A stretch of DNA of 64,000 nucleotides, taken from contig CAJUPB010000001.1 in NCBI GenBank assembly GCA_910588155.1, forward strand, positions 186,001-250,000, read 5' to 3'. The notes under the pieces were generated by a model that was not told the DNA's origin, ran no database searches, and saw only the letters and a program-made list of their open reading frames with translations. The position numbers and the translations under genes were made by a program. Shown here piece by piece: positions 8,779-17,579 of the stretch. This DNA comes from an uncultured Christensenellaceae bacterium. GTDB lineage: Bacteria > Bacillota > Clostridia > Christensenellales > Pumilibacteraceae. How positions within the stretch are numbered: the stretch's first letter is position 1; the number at the start of each line of letters is the position of its first letter.

Positions 8779-10038
8779 TCAACCTTTCAAGATACTCAAA
8801 ATATCTACGCCCGTCTGTTTTCCGACATATGCCGCACACACACGGTCGGAAACAAGCACTTCTCTTGCGAAATCGTTTACCTGCTTTTTCGTCACCGATT
8901 CTATCTCTGCGATTTTGTCGTCGAGATTGTAGTCTTTGTCGAGCATCAAAAGAGGTTTTGCCAGCGACGTCATTATACTTTGGGGGTTTTCGAATCCGAA
9001 TATGCACGACGTCTTCAACTGAATTTTCGCTCTCTCGTACTCTTCGTCCGTAATTCCGCCTTTTACAAGCTTGTCCACTTCGGCTTTTACTTTGTTCAAA
9101 ACATCGAGCGTATTTGTCGGCGTTATGTTCACGAATATGTTCAGCGAACCGTTGTTTCTGTACGTTGTGGGCAAAGAATAGATGCTGTATGCCAATCCCG
9201 ATTGCTCGCGCACGGATTGAAAAAGACGCGACGACATTCCGCCGCCGAGAATCAGACTCAAAAATGCCTGACGCATAAACTTTTCGTCGTCAAGCGATAT
9301 CGAAGGATAGGCTATCGCAATATTGCTCTGCTCGAAATCTTTGATTCGGCATACGCAATCGGACGAAATCGTATGATGCGGCTCGTATTGCGATTCGCTT
9401 CCCCTGCCGCAAAAACGATTTAGACAATACTTTCTTACAAGCTCGTCCGCACGCTTTTCCGTCACGCAACCCGCCATTGTAATAACCATATTGGACGGAG
9501 TATAAAATTCGCTCATAAAGCGTCTTATGTCTTTTGCGCCGAAACGTTTGACGTTGTCTATCGGTCCCAAAATGGTTTGTCCCAGCTTTTTATCCTTATA
9601 TACGGCGGAAGAAATCATATCGTAACATATATCTTCCGGTGCGTCTTCCACCATATTGATTTCTTCCACGATGACTTTTCTTTCTCTGTCGAGTTCCGCT
9701 TCGGGAAAAGACGAATCGAATATCAAATCCGAAAGCAATTCGAAACTCGGTTCCAAATACTCGTCGATTGTCTTTACGTAATAGCAAGTCATTTCCTTGC
9801 CCGTAAACGCATTCGACACCGTTCCCATAGCGTCGAATCGGCGTGCTATCTCTGCGGGAGAAAGTTTGCTCGTGCCTTTAAACATCATATGTTCGGTAAA
9901 GTGAGACAGCCCGTTGATTTCGGGAGTTTCTTTGCTCGAACCGACTCCCGCCCAATAACCGACGGATACCGACCGAAGCGACGGAATATTTTTGACCGCC
10001 ACTTTAAGACCGTTTTCATATCTCAAAATCTTGCTCAT
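8779..10038 (-). CDS. M16 family zinc protease (MlpA/YmxG-like)
   Basis: This is a peptidase of the insulinase/processing-peptidase family. The inverted zinc motif HFTEH lies near residue 46, and the downstream acidic ligand lies in the VIVEEINM region. The C-terminal half is the second M16 repeat. The 419-residue length is typical of the Bacillus MlpA/YmxG group. The ATG at 10038 follows AAAGGAG. The neighbours rpsO, pnp and ylxY come in the same order as in Bacillus. The natural substrate is unknown. Confidence 0.93.
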   Translation of the reverse strand: MSKILRYENGLKVAVKNIPSLRSVSVGYWAGVGSSKETPEINGLSHFTEHMMFKGTSKLSPAEIARRFDAMGTVSNAFTGKEMTCYYVKTIDEYLEPSFELLSDLIFDSSFPEAELDRERKVIVEEINMVEDAPEDICYDMISSAVYKDKKLGQTILGPIDNVKRFGAKDIRRFMSEFYTPSNMVITMAGCVTEKRADELVRKYCLNRFCGRGSESQYEPHHTISSDCVCRIKDFEQSNIAIAYPSISLDDEKFMRQAFLSLILGGGMSSRLFQSVREQSGLAYSIYSLPTTYRNNGSLNIFVNITPTNTLDVLNKVKAEVDKLVKGGITDEEYERAKIQLKTSCIFGFENPQSIMTSLAKPLLMLDKDYNLDDKIAEIESVTKKQVNDFAREVLVSDRVCAAYVGKQTGVDILSILKG

Positions 10039-10108
10039 TCGCTCTCCTTTGCGCAAGTGCGCTTTTCAACTGATAGTATCGCCCTACCGAAGCATATTTA
10101 TCGAAAAA

Positions 10109-10810
10109 TCAGCCGAGAACTTCCGTTACGGTGGAAACGGTTAGCCCCTTTTCGGCAACGGTATCGATAATGCGTCCCAATGCCTCCAAAGTATTTGCCG
10201 TCGGGTGCATAAGCACGAGGTCGCCGCCTTTGATTTTTTTTGTGGCGCGAGTATAAATAAGTTCGGTGTCCTTATCTCTCCAATCTATCGTGTCGAGAGA
10301 CCACATTATTGTCTGATAGCCAAGTTTTTCCGCTATTTTGACGGTACTGCTGCTGTACGAACCGGACGGAGGCGCAAACAGATTCATTTCCACGCCCACC
10401 ACTTCGCTGACAAGTTTGTGCGTTATGCTTATCTCTTCTTCGCATCGTTTATCCGACAGCTTTTTATGGTCTTTATGATAATAGCCGTGATTGGCGATTT
10501 CATGACCCTCGTCGTATATGCGTTTCAAGATTTTTTCGTTTTCCGCAACCCACATTCCGCCCACGAAAAAAGTGGTTTTGACGCCCTTTTCCTTTAAAAC
10601 GTCCAACATCGGTTCCAGATATTCCGTTCCCCAATAGACGTTTATCATAAGCGAAACTTTGTCTTCGCTGTTTCCGCGATAAAGCGGTGCGGGGTCGTTT
10701 ACATTTATCGTCTTATTGTTCAGAATCAGACCCGTAACGGCTATTCCGCACACCAATGCGGCAATCACGACATTGACTACCACGTTTCTGAAAGTTTTTT
10801 CCTTAATCAA
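10109..10810 (-). CDS. ylxY: YlxY-like polysaccharide deacetylase-fold protein, probably not a standard deacetylase
   Basis: The 233-residue protein has an N-terminal membrane anchor (about residues 10-30), then a NodB-type fold: KTTFFVGG, HEIANHGYYHKDH, FAPPSGSY and WSLDTIDW. The strand that normally reads TFDDG is MINVYWG here, so the usual metal/catalytic Asp pair is missing, while the HxxxH pair is present. Activity is therefore in doubt. The start is TTG after GAGAGG. Position between pnp and the M16 protease is that of Bacillus ylxY. Confidence 0.82.
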   Translation of the reverse strand: MIKEKTFRNVVVNVVIAALVCGIAVTGLILNNKTINVNDPAPLYRGNSEDKVSLMINVYWGTEYLEPMLDVLKEKGVKTTFFVGGMWVAENEKILKRIYDEGHEIANHGYYHKDHKKLSDKRCEEEISITHKLVSEVVGVEMNLFAPPSGSYSSSTVKIAEKLGYQTIMWSLDTIDWRDKDTELIYTRATKKIKGGDLVLMHPTANTLEALGRIIDTVAEKGLTVSTVTEVLG

Positions 10811-10891
10811 AGCGGCACCTCTCTAATATGACTGTTATATCATATTCACGAAAGCTGCCGCCTTATGCACTTTATCGAATCGACATTTCCG

Positions 10892-12976
10892 TCAATCGAA
10901 TTTTTTTCTCAACTTCAAATCGATTCTGCCTTTTTCGTCGATTTTGATTACCTCGACTTCCACTTTATCGCCCACGTTTACGACATCGGTGACTTTTTCC
11001 ACGCGACGCTTGGACAGTTTGGAAATGTGTATCATACCGTCTTTTCCGGGAACGAGCTCCACAAACGCGCCGAAGTCCATAATCTTGACTACGCTGCCTT
11101 CGTAAACTTCGCCGACTTTGACGTTTTCGACTATGGTCATAACAATCTTTTTGGCTTTGTCTGCCATTTCCAAGTCGTTCGTCGCTATAAACACCTTTCC
11201 GTCGTCCGAAATATCGATTTTGACGCCCGTTATCTCTATGATTTTATTGATTACTTTGCCGCTCTTGCCTATCACATCGCCAATCTTTTCGGGGTCAATC
11301 GAGAAGCTGATTATCTTCGGCGCCCACTTGGAAAGCTCTTCGCGCGGCTTATCGAGAACCGCAAGCATTTTTCCGAGAATGTGCATTCTGCCGTCGCGTG
11401 CCTGCCCCAATGCTGTACGAAGTATATTCTCGTCTATACCCTTAATCTTTATGTCCATCTGTATTGCGGTTATGCCTTTTTCCGTACCCGCAACCTTGAA
11501 GTCCATATCGCCGAGGAAATCTTCGAGTCCCTGAATATCGGAAAGAATTGCAACGCGCCCCGTAGGTTCGTCCTTGATAAGTCCCATTGCTATACCTGCG
11601 ACGGGCGCTTTGATGGGCACGCCGGCATCCATAAGAGCCAAGCAGGAACCGCACACGCTTGCCTGCGACGTCGAGCCGTTGGAACTCAATATTTCGCTTA
11701 CCGTTCTAATCGCGTACGGAAATTCCTCTTCTCCCGGAATAACGGGTTCAAGCGCTCTCTCCGCCAAAGCTCCGTGACCGATTTCGCGTCTTCCCGGTGC
11801 TCTCATAGGCTTTGCTTCGCCCGTGCTGTAAGGCGGGAAATTATAGTGGTGCATATATCTTTTGAAAGTCTCGTCGTCGAGATTTTCAAGCTTCTGAACT
11901 TCGGAAATTGTTCCGAGCGTGCAACTCGAAAGCGCCTGCGACTGACCTCTCGTGAACACCGCACTGCCGTGAACTCTCGGCAATACGCCGACTTCACACC
12001 ATATATCGCGGATTTCCGTGAGCTTTCTGCCGTCGGGACGGAAGCCGTCGTTCAATATTTTTGCACGAACTTTTTCTTTCGTCATTATATAGAGAGTGTC
12101 TTTGATTTCCCTCTCTTTCTCGGGATATTTCTCCGCAAAATGCGCCAAAGCGTCCGCATCGACTTCGTCCTGCAAAGCCTGACGCTTTTCTCTGTCGATT
12201 TCTTCGAGCGCCTTGTCCAATTTTTTGCTCGCATACGCGCGCACATCTTTGTCTATCTCTTCGGAAACCTTGTAAAGTTCCATTTCGAGCTTGGGCTTGC
12301 CGATTTCCGCGACAATGCCGTTTATAAACTCAACTTGCTTTTTGATTTCCTTATGCGCAAACATTATGCCGCCGAGCATCACGTCCTCGCTCACTTCCTG
12401 CGCGCCTGCTTCAACCATCATTATTGCGTCTTTCGTTCCCGATACGGTAACGTGCATAAGGCTTTTGGCTCTCTGCTCGTTATCGGGGTTTATTACGTAT
12501 TCGCCGTCTACATAGCCGACCACGACCGAACCCGTAGGACCGTAAAAAGGAATATCGGAAATGGAAAGCGCGACAGACGAACCTATCATTCCGAAAACCT
12601 CCGGCGGGATATTCGTATCCACCGAAAGCGCGGTTGCGACGACGGCTACATCGTTAAACAATCCTTTCGGGAAAAGCGGACGAATCGGACGGTCTATAAG
12701 ACGAGACGTCAAAATCGCCTTGTCGCTTGCTCTGCCTTCTCTCTTTTTGAATCCGCCGGGAATTTTGCCGACAGAATACATCTTCTCTTCGAAATCGACT
12801 CCGAGCGGGAAAAAATCCATTCCCGGACGCGGCTGCTGCGCCATTGTGACGTTTGTCATAACGACGGTATCTCCGCATCTGATTATGCACGAGCCGTTGG
12901 CTTGCTGCGCGTACTTACCCGTCTCGACGGTGACCTTTCTGCCGCCGATTTCAGTTTCAAAAACTCTGTAATTCAT
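10892..12976 (-). CDS. pnp: Polyribonucleotide nucleotidyltransferase (PNPase)
   Basis: PNPase is the phosphorolytic 3'-5' exoribonuclease of mRNA decay. The 694-residue protein has two RNase PH-like cores around an all-alpha linker, then KH (SFSIDPEKIGDVIGKSG) and S1 (GEVYEGSVVKIMDFGAFVEL) domains in the standard order. Active-site region motifs such as FPPYSTGE and GRREIGHG are intact. The ATG follows AGGAG. rpsO lies directly upstream and a hairpin terminator sits between them. The very long plus-strand open frame across the same bases is a shadow. Confidence 0.98.
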   Translation of the reverse strand: MNYRVFETEIGGRKVTVETGKYAQQANGSCIIRCGDTVVMTNVTMAQQPRPGMDFFPLGVDFEEKMYSVGKIPGGFKKREGRASDKAILTSRLIDRPIRPLFPKGLFNDVAVVATALSVDTNIPPEVFGMIGSSVALSISDIPFYGPTGSVVVGYVDGEYVINPDNEQRAKSLMHVTVSGTKDAIMMVEAGAQEVSEDVMLGGIMFAHKEIKKQVEFINGIVAEIGKPKLEMELYKVSEEIDKDVRAYASKKLDKALEEIDREKRQALQDEVDADALAHFAEKYPEKEREIKDTLYIMTKEKVRAKILNDGFRPDGRKLTEIRDIWCEVGVLPRVHGSAVFTRGQSQALSSCTLGTISEVQKLENLDDETFKRYMHHYNFPPYSTGEAKPMRAPGRREIGHGALAERALEPVIPGEEEFPYAIRTVSEILSSNGSTSQASVCGSCLALMDAGVPIKAPVAGIAMGLIKDEPTGRVAILSDIQGLEDFLGDMDFKVAGTEKGITAIQMDIKIKGIDENILRTALGQARDGRMHILGKMLAVLDKPREELSKWAPKIISFSIDPEKIGDVIGKSGKVINKIIEITGVKIDISDDGKVFIATNDLEMADKAKKIVMTIVENVKVGEVYEGSVVKIMDFGAFVELVPGKDGMIHISKLSKRRVEKVTDVVNVGDKVEVEVIKIDEKGRIDLKLRKKFD

Positions 12977-13016
12977 TTTCTCTATTCTCCTAACTCTTTC
13001 TGAAAACTACCATAAT

Positions 13017-13050
13017 AAAAAAGCAAGGGAGAGCCAAAACTCGCCCTTAC
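13017..13050 (-). terminator. Terminator or attenuator between rpsO and pnp
   Basis: On the minus strand an 11-bp stem with one mismatch (arms 13040-13050 and 13023-13033) is followed by TTTTTT. No separate pnp promoter was recognised, so it probably attenuates read-through from rpsO into pnp. Confidence 0.75.
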
Positions 13051-13061
13051 TCTTTTCGAAC

Positions 13062-13325
13062 TTACTTTCTGATTTCCAGCTTTGCAACGATGGCTCTGTA
13101 TCTTTCGATGTCTACGCTTTTCAAATAGTTGAGCAGACTTCTTCTCGAACCGACCATCTGGAACAATCCGCGTCTCGAATGATTATCCTTTGCGTGAACT
13201 TTCAGATGTTCCGTCAAATGGTTGATACGATGCGTCAAAAGCGCTATCTGTACCTCGGGACTACCCGTGTCACCCTCGTGCGTCGCGTACTTGGCGATTA
13301 TTTCCGCCTTTACGTTCTTGTCCAT
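13062..13325 (-). CDS. rpsO: 30S ribosomal protein S15
   Basis: S15 binds 16S rRNA early in assembly of the 30S platform. The 87-residue protein carries the family pattern GDTGSPEVQIALLTHRIN, LKVHAKDNHSRRGL and RRSLLNYLK. The ATG follows a GGAGG site. It has its own promoter and a terminator before pnp. Its leader contains a small hairpin (13370-13387), a possible site for S15 autoregulation. Confidence 0.98.
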   Translation of the reverse strand: MDKNVKAEIIAKYATHEGDTGSPEVQIALLTHRINHLTEHLKVHAKDNHSRRGLFQMVGSRRSLLNYLKSVDIERYRAIVAKLEIRK

Positions 13326-13412
13326 ATTTTTACCTCCGTTAAATAATTATTCGCCTTAAACCTAGGTACGTGCGTGGAGATTCGCACAACTTGAAGAATA
13401 AGGTACTTTATA

Positions 13413-13440
13413 AGTATAGCATATTGTTTTACATTTGTAA
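13413..13440 (-). promoter_or_regulatory. Promoter for rpsO
   Basis: On the minus strand TTACAA (13435-13440) and TATACT (13413-13418) are 16 bases apart, and TGC just before the -10 makes it an extended -10. A leader of about 80 bases follows, with a GTGCG/CGCAC hairpin at 13370-13387. Confidence 0.72.
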
Positions 13441-13445
13441 ACCGA

Positions 13446-14843
13446 TTACGACAGGAAAATGAGTTTTTTATTCAAACGCTCTTCGAACTGTTCCAGATAT
13501 AGCTTGACGTCGCGCAAATTCGCCAATCGCTCTATCCTGCCGCCCATATCGTAAACCCGTTTATTTATGGCGCCCGCACCGCAAGCCGCAACTCCGATAC
13601 ACTCCTCCATAGTCGTAATGTTATTGACGCATTGCGTTCCGTCTAGACAATAGCCCGTGTTTTCGAGATTGCCGAGCATACGTTTTTGGCGATAAGTATA
13701 ATACGGTATGTATCCGTGCTCTTTCATCTCGGCGTTTGCGAGTTTCACCATTTTTTCCACTTCGGCATTGGCACGATATTTTAAGCGGCTCAATTCCGAG
13801 CCGTTCTTTCGCGCCAAAGTATGCACCGTTATATTTTCGGGACGCAAATCCGTGATACCTTTGAGGGTTTGGGAAAATTCCGCCGCGGTTTCACCCTCCA
13901 ATCCGGCTATCAAATCCGTATTTATGACAAACGGGTATTTTCTCGCGGCTTCGTATGCCTCGAAGAACTTACGACTGTCGTGATTTCTGCCTATACGTTT
14001 CAACGTTTCGTCGCACAGACTCTGCGGGTTCACGCAAATGCGCCCCACGCCGCAATCGGCAATAACGGAAAGTTTTTCTTCCGTTATGGTATCCGGTCTG
14101 CCCGCTTCGCAGGTATACTCCACATTGCCGCAATATGCTGCCGTAAGCACTTTTTTCAGTTGCGTTTCGTCAAGCGCAGTCGGTGTTCCTCCGCCGATAT
14201 AGACCGACACAATTTCGCCGCCCGCAACTTTCAGCGCATTTTTCGTACGCTCTATTTCTTCCGTAAGCGCTTCGACATATCGTTGCATATACTTATAGGA
14301 CGGCGTCAAGACGTCCGTGACAAACGAACAATAACTGCACTTGGATACGCAAAACGGAATGTGAACATACAGATTGAAAAGATTGTCGCCTTTGCGGATA
14401 TAGCCGTCTTGCGCTTTCAATATTTTTTCAATCAATTCCGCCTTTTCGGAACTCACGCAATAGACGGTTTGCAATACTCGTGCCGCTTCTTCTATGCTTT
14501 TGCCGCCGTCAATCAGCTCATATGCGAGTTTTGTGGGTCGGATACCCGTAAGGCTGCCCCACGGCAACGAGCGCTCGGAAAACTGTTCCAACGATTTATA
14601 CAGACACAGTTTGTTGAATCTGTTATAAAATCTCTTTTCGTCCGACGATATGTTTCCGCCTATTTTTTTCTCGTACGAAAAAGTATTTTCATCGACGGCT
14701 ATATCTACACGCATAATCCCATCTTTGACAAACGACTTCTGTACGACGGTATGCGGTGCTTCCGCTTCGTCGGGATAGAACGCTTTGACAACTTCGTCGA
14801 GTTCATAAGCGATTTTCTCATTTTCCGCGGTCAATTCATACAT
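13446..14843 (-). CDS. hemZ: HemZ-type radical SAM coproporphyrinogen dehydrogenase-like protein
   Basis: This protein is related to oxygen-independent coproporphyrinogen III oxidase. A HemZ-specific N-terminal region of about 150 residues, including SLTGIRPTKL, precedes the radical SAM core. The cluster motif is C165-x3-C169-x2-C172, followed by VYIGGGTPTALD. Length (465) fits HemZ better than HemN or HemW. HemZ's exact reaction is poorly known in the family. The start overlaps the upstream hydrolase by 8 bases. The rel-hydrolase-hemZ order is common in Clostridia. Confidence 0.92.
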   Translation of the reverse strand: MYELTAENEKIAYELDEVVKAFYPDEAEAPHTVVQKSFVKDGIMRVDIAVDENTFSYEKKIGGNISSDEKRFYNRFNKLCLYKSLEQFSERSLPWGSLTGIRPTKLAYELIDGGKSIEEAARVLQTVYCVSSEKAELIEKILKAQDGYIRKGDNLFNLYVHIPFCVSKCSYCSFVTDVLTPSYKYMQRYVEALTEEIERTKNALKVAGGEIVSVYIGGGTPTALDETQLKKVLTAAYCGNVEYTCEAGRPDTITEEKLSVIADCGVGRICVNPQSLCDETLKRIGRNHDSRKFFEAYEAARKYPFVINTDLIAGLEGETAAEFSQTLKGITDLRPENITVHTLARKNGSELSRLKYRANAEVEKMVKLANAEMKEHGYIPYYTYRQKRMLGNLENTGYCLDGTQCVNNITTMEECIGVAACGAGAINKRVYDMGGRIERLANLRDVKLYLEQFEERLNKKLIFLS

Positions 14844-15444
14844 ATACGTTATTGCTCCTTTCGAAAAACAGACGGGTCGGCTCTCCGTGCCCGGGCAATA
14901 CGTCGTAATCTTGATTTAAAGTAAACAGCTTTTCTTTGACGGAGTCCGACAACTGCTTTCTGTCTCCCGTGGGAAAGTCTGTTCTTCCGACAGACTCTTT
15001 AAAAAGCGTATCGCCGCTGAACAGAAAATTTTCCGACAGATAGCACACGCCGCCGGAGGTATGTCCCGGCGTGTGGATAACTTTCACGCGCACACCGTAT
15101 AAATCGAGTATATCGCCGTCATTGACAATAACATCGGGGCGAAAAGAAATAAACTCGAAGCCCATAGCTTCCGCAAGATTTCCCTTGCCGTCGATTAATG
15201 CAACATCGTCGCCGTGAACATATATTTCTGCACCCGCCTTTTGCAAAACTGCGGCATCTTTGCAATGGTCGAAATGTGCGTGCGTCAGCAACAGAGCGCG
15301 GCACTTTAAATTATTTTTCGCAAAAAACTCCGAAAGCCTGTCCGCATCGCAACAATCGACGACAATGCAATCAACGTCGTTTGCCGTAACTACATAGGAA
15401 TTTGTCTGCAATACGCCGCCGACAATTCTGTAAACTTTGTTCAT
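14836..15444 (-). CDS. Metallo-beta-lactamase-fold hydrolase (glyoxalase II-like)
   Basis: The 202-residue protein has the metal-binding motif THAHFDH near residues 74-80, HTPGHTSGG for the next histidine, the bridging Asp in FSGDTLF, and the last His in LPGHGEPT. It belongs to the short glyoxalase II-like group, whose members act on thioesters or similar compounds; the true substrate is not known. It overlaps rel upstream by 4 bases and hemZ downstream by 8, so all three are probably co-translated. Confidence 0.88.
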   Translation of the reverse strand: MNKVYRIVGGVLQTNSYVVTANDVDCIVVDCCDADRLSEFFAKNNLKCRALLLTHAHFDHCKDAAVLQKAGAEIYVHGDDVALIDGKGNLAEAMGFEFISFRPDVIVNDGDILDLYGVRVKVIHTPGHTSGGVCYLSENFLFSGDTLFKESVGRTDFPTGDRKQLSDSVKEKLFTLNQDYDVLPGHGEPTRLFFERSNNVYV

Positions 15445-17579
15445 ACTCCCGCGCTCCTGAATACCGTTTCCACTTCGGAAATCGATTGTATTTTTTTTAT
15501 CAGCGCATTTATATCGTCGATTTTGTATACTCTGACGCCGAGGTCGATAACGGCTTTGCTGTTTTTGTCAATTCGCGCATTCATACTGTCAATCGACAAT
15601 TTCATTTCCGAAATAAGCGAAGTCATTTTCGCCAACAGTCCGCTTGTATTTACGGCGTGAACCTGCAAAGACACCACAAAGGCATATGTGGGCGTATTCT
15701 CCCAATGCGCTTCAATCAACCTGAACGATTCCGTATTTCGCAAGTTGGGACAGCTTTTTCTGTGAATCGCCACGCCTCTGCCCCTCGATATGAATCCTAT
15801 TATTTCGTCCCCCGGAACAGGCGCGCAACATTTTGCCAAACGAACCAAGAGGTCGTTATGCCCGTTTACCACAATACCCTGTCCGTCGGGTTTGCGGTTT
15901 TGAGAGCTGACCTTGCGGAATTCCTGCGTGGAAACCACTTCTTTATTGTAAAAATCGATTAGTTTCAGAAGTATCTGATTAACCGTAAAACCGCCGTAAC
16001 CTACGGAAGCATAGAGGTCGTCTATCGACGAAATCGAATAACGCTGCATAATAATATCCAGCCACTTCGGTATCATCAGCGAAGAAAGAGAATACCCCCT
16101 GTTTTTCGCCTCACGCTCCAACATTTCTTTGCCTTTCTTTATATTGTCTTCTTTCAGCTCTTTTTTGAAAAACGCTTTTATCTTCGTTTTTGCCTGACCC
16201 GATTTGACGAAGCGCAGCCAATCTCGACTCGGACCTTTGGAATTATTGGATGTTATGATTTCCACATAATCGCCCATTTGAAGTTTGGTTTCCAAAGGCA
16301 CGATTTTTCCGTTGATTTTTGCGCCGATACACTTATTGCCTATCGCGCTGTGAACGTAATATGCGAAATCGACGGGAGTGGCGCCTTCCGGCAAAGCTAT
16401 CACATCTCCTTTCGGCGTGAAAATAAACACCTGCTCCGTATACAAATCGAGCTTCAAAGACTCGTAAAACTCCTGCGGGGACGTCGTTTCGCTCTGCACA
16501 TCCATTACGCCGCGCAACCATTGCAGTTTTTCATCAAGGTCGCTGACGTTCGAACGGTTCTCTTTATACTTCCAATGCGCCGCTATGCCGTATTCGGCTA
16601 TCTTATGCATATCGTAAGTTCTGATTTGTATTTCGAACGGCATACCGTACGACGTAATGACCGTCGTATGCAACGACTGGTAATTATTCGGTTTCGGCAC
16701 CGCTATATAATCTTTGAATCTTCCCGGCAACGGTTTCCACATTGTATGAATCATACCCAGGACTTCATAACAATCCCTGACCGTTTCCACGATAACTCTG
16801 ACTGCGGTCAAGTCGTAAATCTGGTCGAACGTTTTGTCGTCCTTCTTCATCTTCTTGTATATGCTGTAAAAATGTTTGGGTCTGCCGCTGACTTCGCCCT
16901 TTATTTTCAATTCGGTCAAGAGATTGGTCAATCTCCCGCAAATAGCGCTTACGAGCTCCGTGCGCTCCGCGCGTTTCAACGATACCTCGCTGACCAAAGT
17001 ATCGTATGCCTTCGGGTGCAAAACTTTAAGACACAAGTCTTCCAGCTCGCATTTAAAATAGCTCAATCCCAATCGAGAAGCAAGCGGAGCGTAAATCTCC
17101 AACGTCTCTTTCGCCATTGCCTGCTGTCTGGTTTCCGAAATGCAGGATATCGTGCGCATATTGTGAAGTCTGTCCGCAAGTTTGATTAGTATGACGCGAA
17201 TGTCTTTCGCCATAGCAAAAAACATTCTGCGAAAATTTTCCGCCTGTTCTTCCTCTTTCGATTTGAACGTTATTTTATCGAGTTTTGTTACACCCAAAAC
17301 CAGCTCTGTTATCTTATCCCCGAACAGCTCGCGCATTTGTTCCTGTGTGGCTTCGGTATCTTCCAAACAATCGTGCAACAATGCGGCGGCAACCGTGTTA
17401 CAATCCAATCCGAGGTCCAAAAGAATACTCGCCACCGCCGTGGGGTGAATGATATAAGGCTCTCCGCTGTCGCGCAACTGACCGGAGTGCATACGTTCGG
17501 CATAGGCGTATACTCTGTCGAGTAACTCCGACTGCTCGTTTCCGAATATCAAAACATATTTTTTTCGAAGTTCATTCAT
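15441..17579 (-). CDS. rel: Bifunctional (p)ppGpp synthetase/hydrolase Rel
   Basis: Rel makes and degrades the stringent-response alarmone. The hydrolase HD domain is present with its metal ligands (YIIHPTAVAS, ALLHDCLEDT, LADRLHNMRT). The synthetase domain follows, with FYSIYKKM and PKPNNYQSLHT. TGS (VFIFTPKGDVIALPEG), a zinc-finger-like region and a C-terminal ACT domain complete the 712 residues. Both active sites look intact. It overlaps the recJ stop in ATGA. Confidence 0.97.
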   Translation of the reverse strand: MNELRKKYVLIFGNEQSELLDRVYAYAERMHSGQLRDSGEPYIIHPTAVASILLDLGLDCNTVAAALLHDCLEDTEATQEQMRELFGDKITELVLGVTKLDKITFKSKEEEQAENFRRMFFAMAKDIRVILIKLADRLHNMRTISCISETRQQAMAKETLEIYAPLASRLGLSYFKCELEDLCLKVLHPKAYDTLVSEVSLKRAERTELVSAICGRLTNLLTELKIKGEVSGRPKHFYSIYKKMKKDDKTFDQIYDLTAVRVIVETVRDCYEVLGMIHTMWKPLPGRFKDYIAVPKPNNYQSLHTTVITSYGMPFEIQIRTYDMHKIAEYGIAAHWKYKENRSNVSDLDEKLQWLRGVMDVQSETTSPQEFYESLKLDLYTEQVFIFTPKGDVIALPEGATPVDFAYYVHSAIGNKCIGAKINGKIVPLETKLQMGDYVEIITSNNSKGPSRDWLRFVKSGQAKTKIKAFFKKELKEDNIKKGKEMLEREAKNRGYSLSSLMIPKWLDIIMQRYSISSIDDLYASVGYGGFTVNQILLKLIDFYNKEVVSTQEFRKVSSQNRKPDGQGIVVNGHNDLLVRLAKCCAPVPGDEIIGFISRGRGVAIHRKSCPNLRNTESFRLIEAHWENTPTYAFVVSLQVHAVNTSGLLAKMTSLISEMKLSIDSMNARIDKNSKAVIDLGVRVYKIDDINALIKKIQSISEVETVFRSAGV

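Noticed and set aside
10865..13003. Plus-strand open frame of 712 codons
   Set aside because: It lies opposite pnp, has no SD and no recognisable domain; the minus-strand frame is a full PNPase. It is an antisense shadow produced by codon bias.
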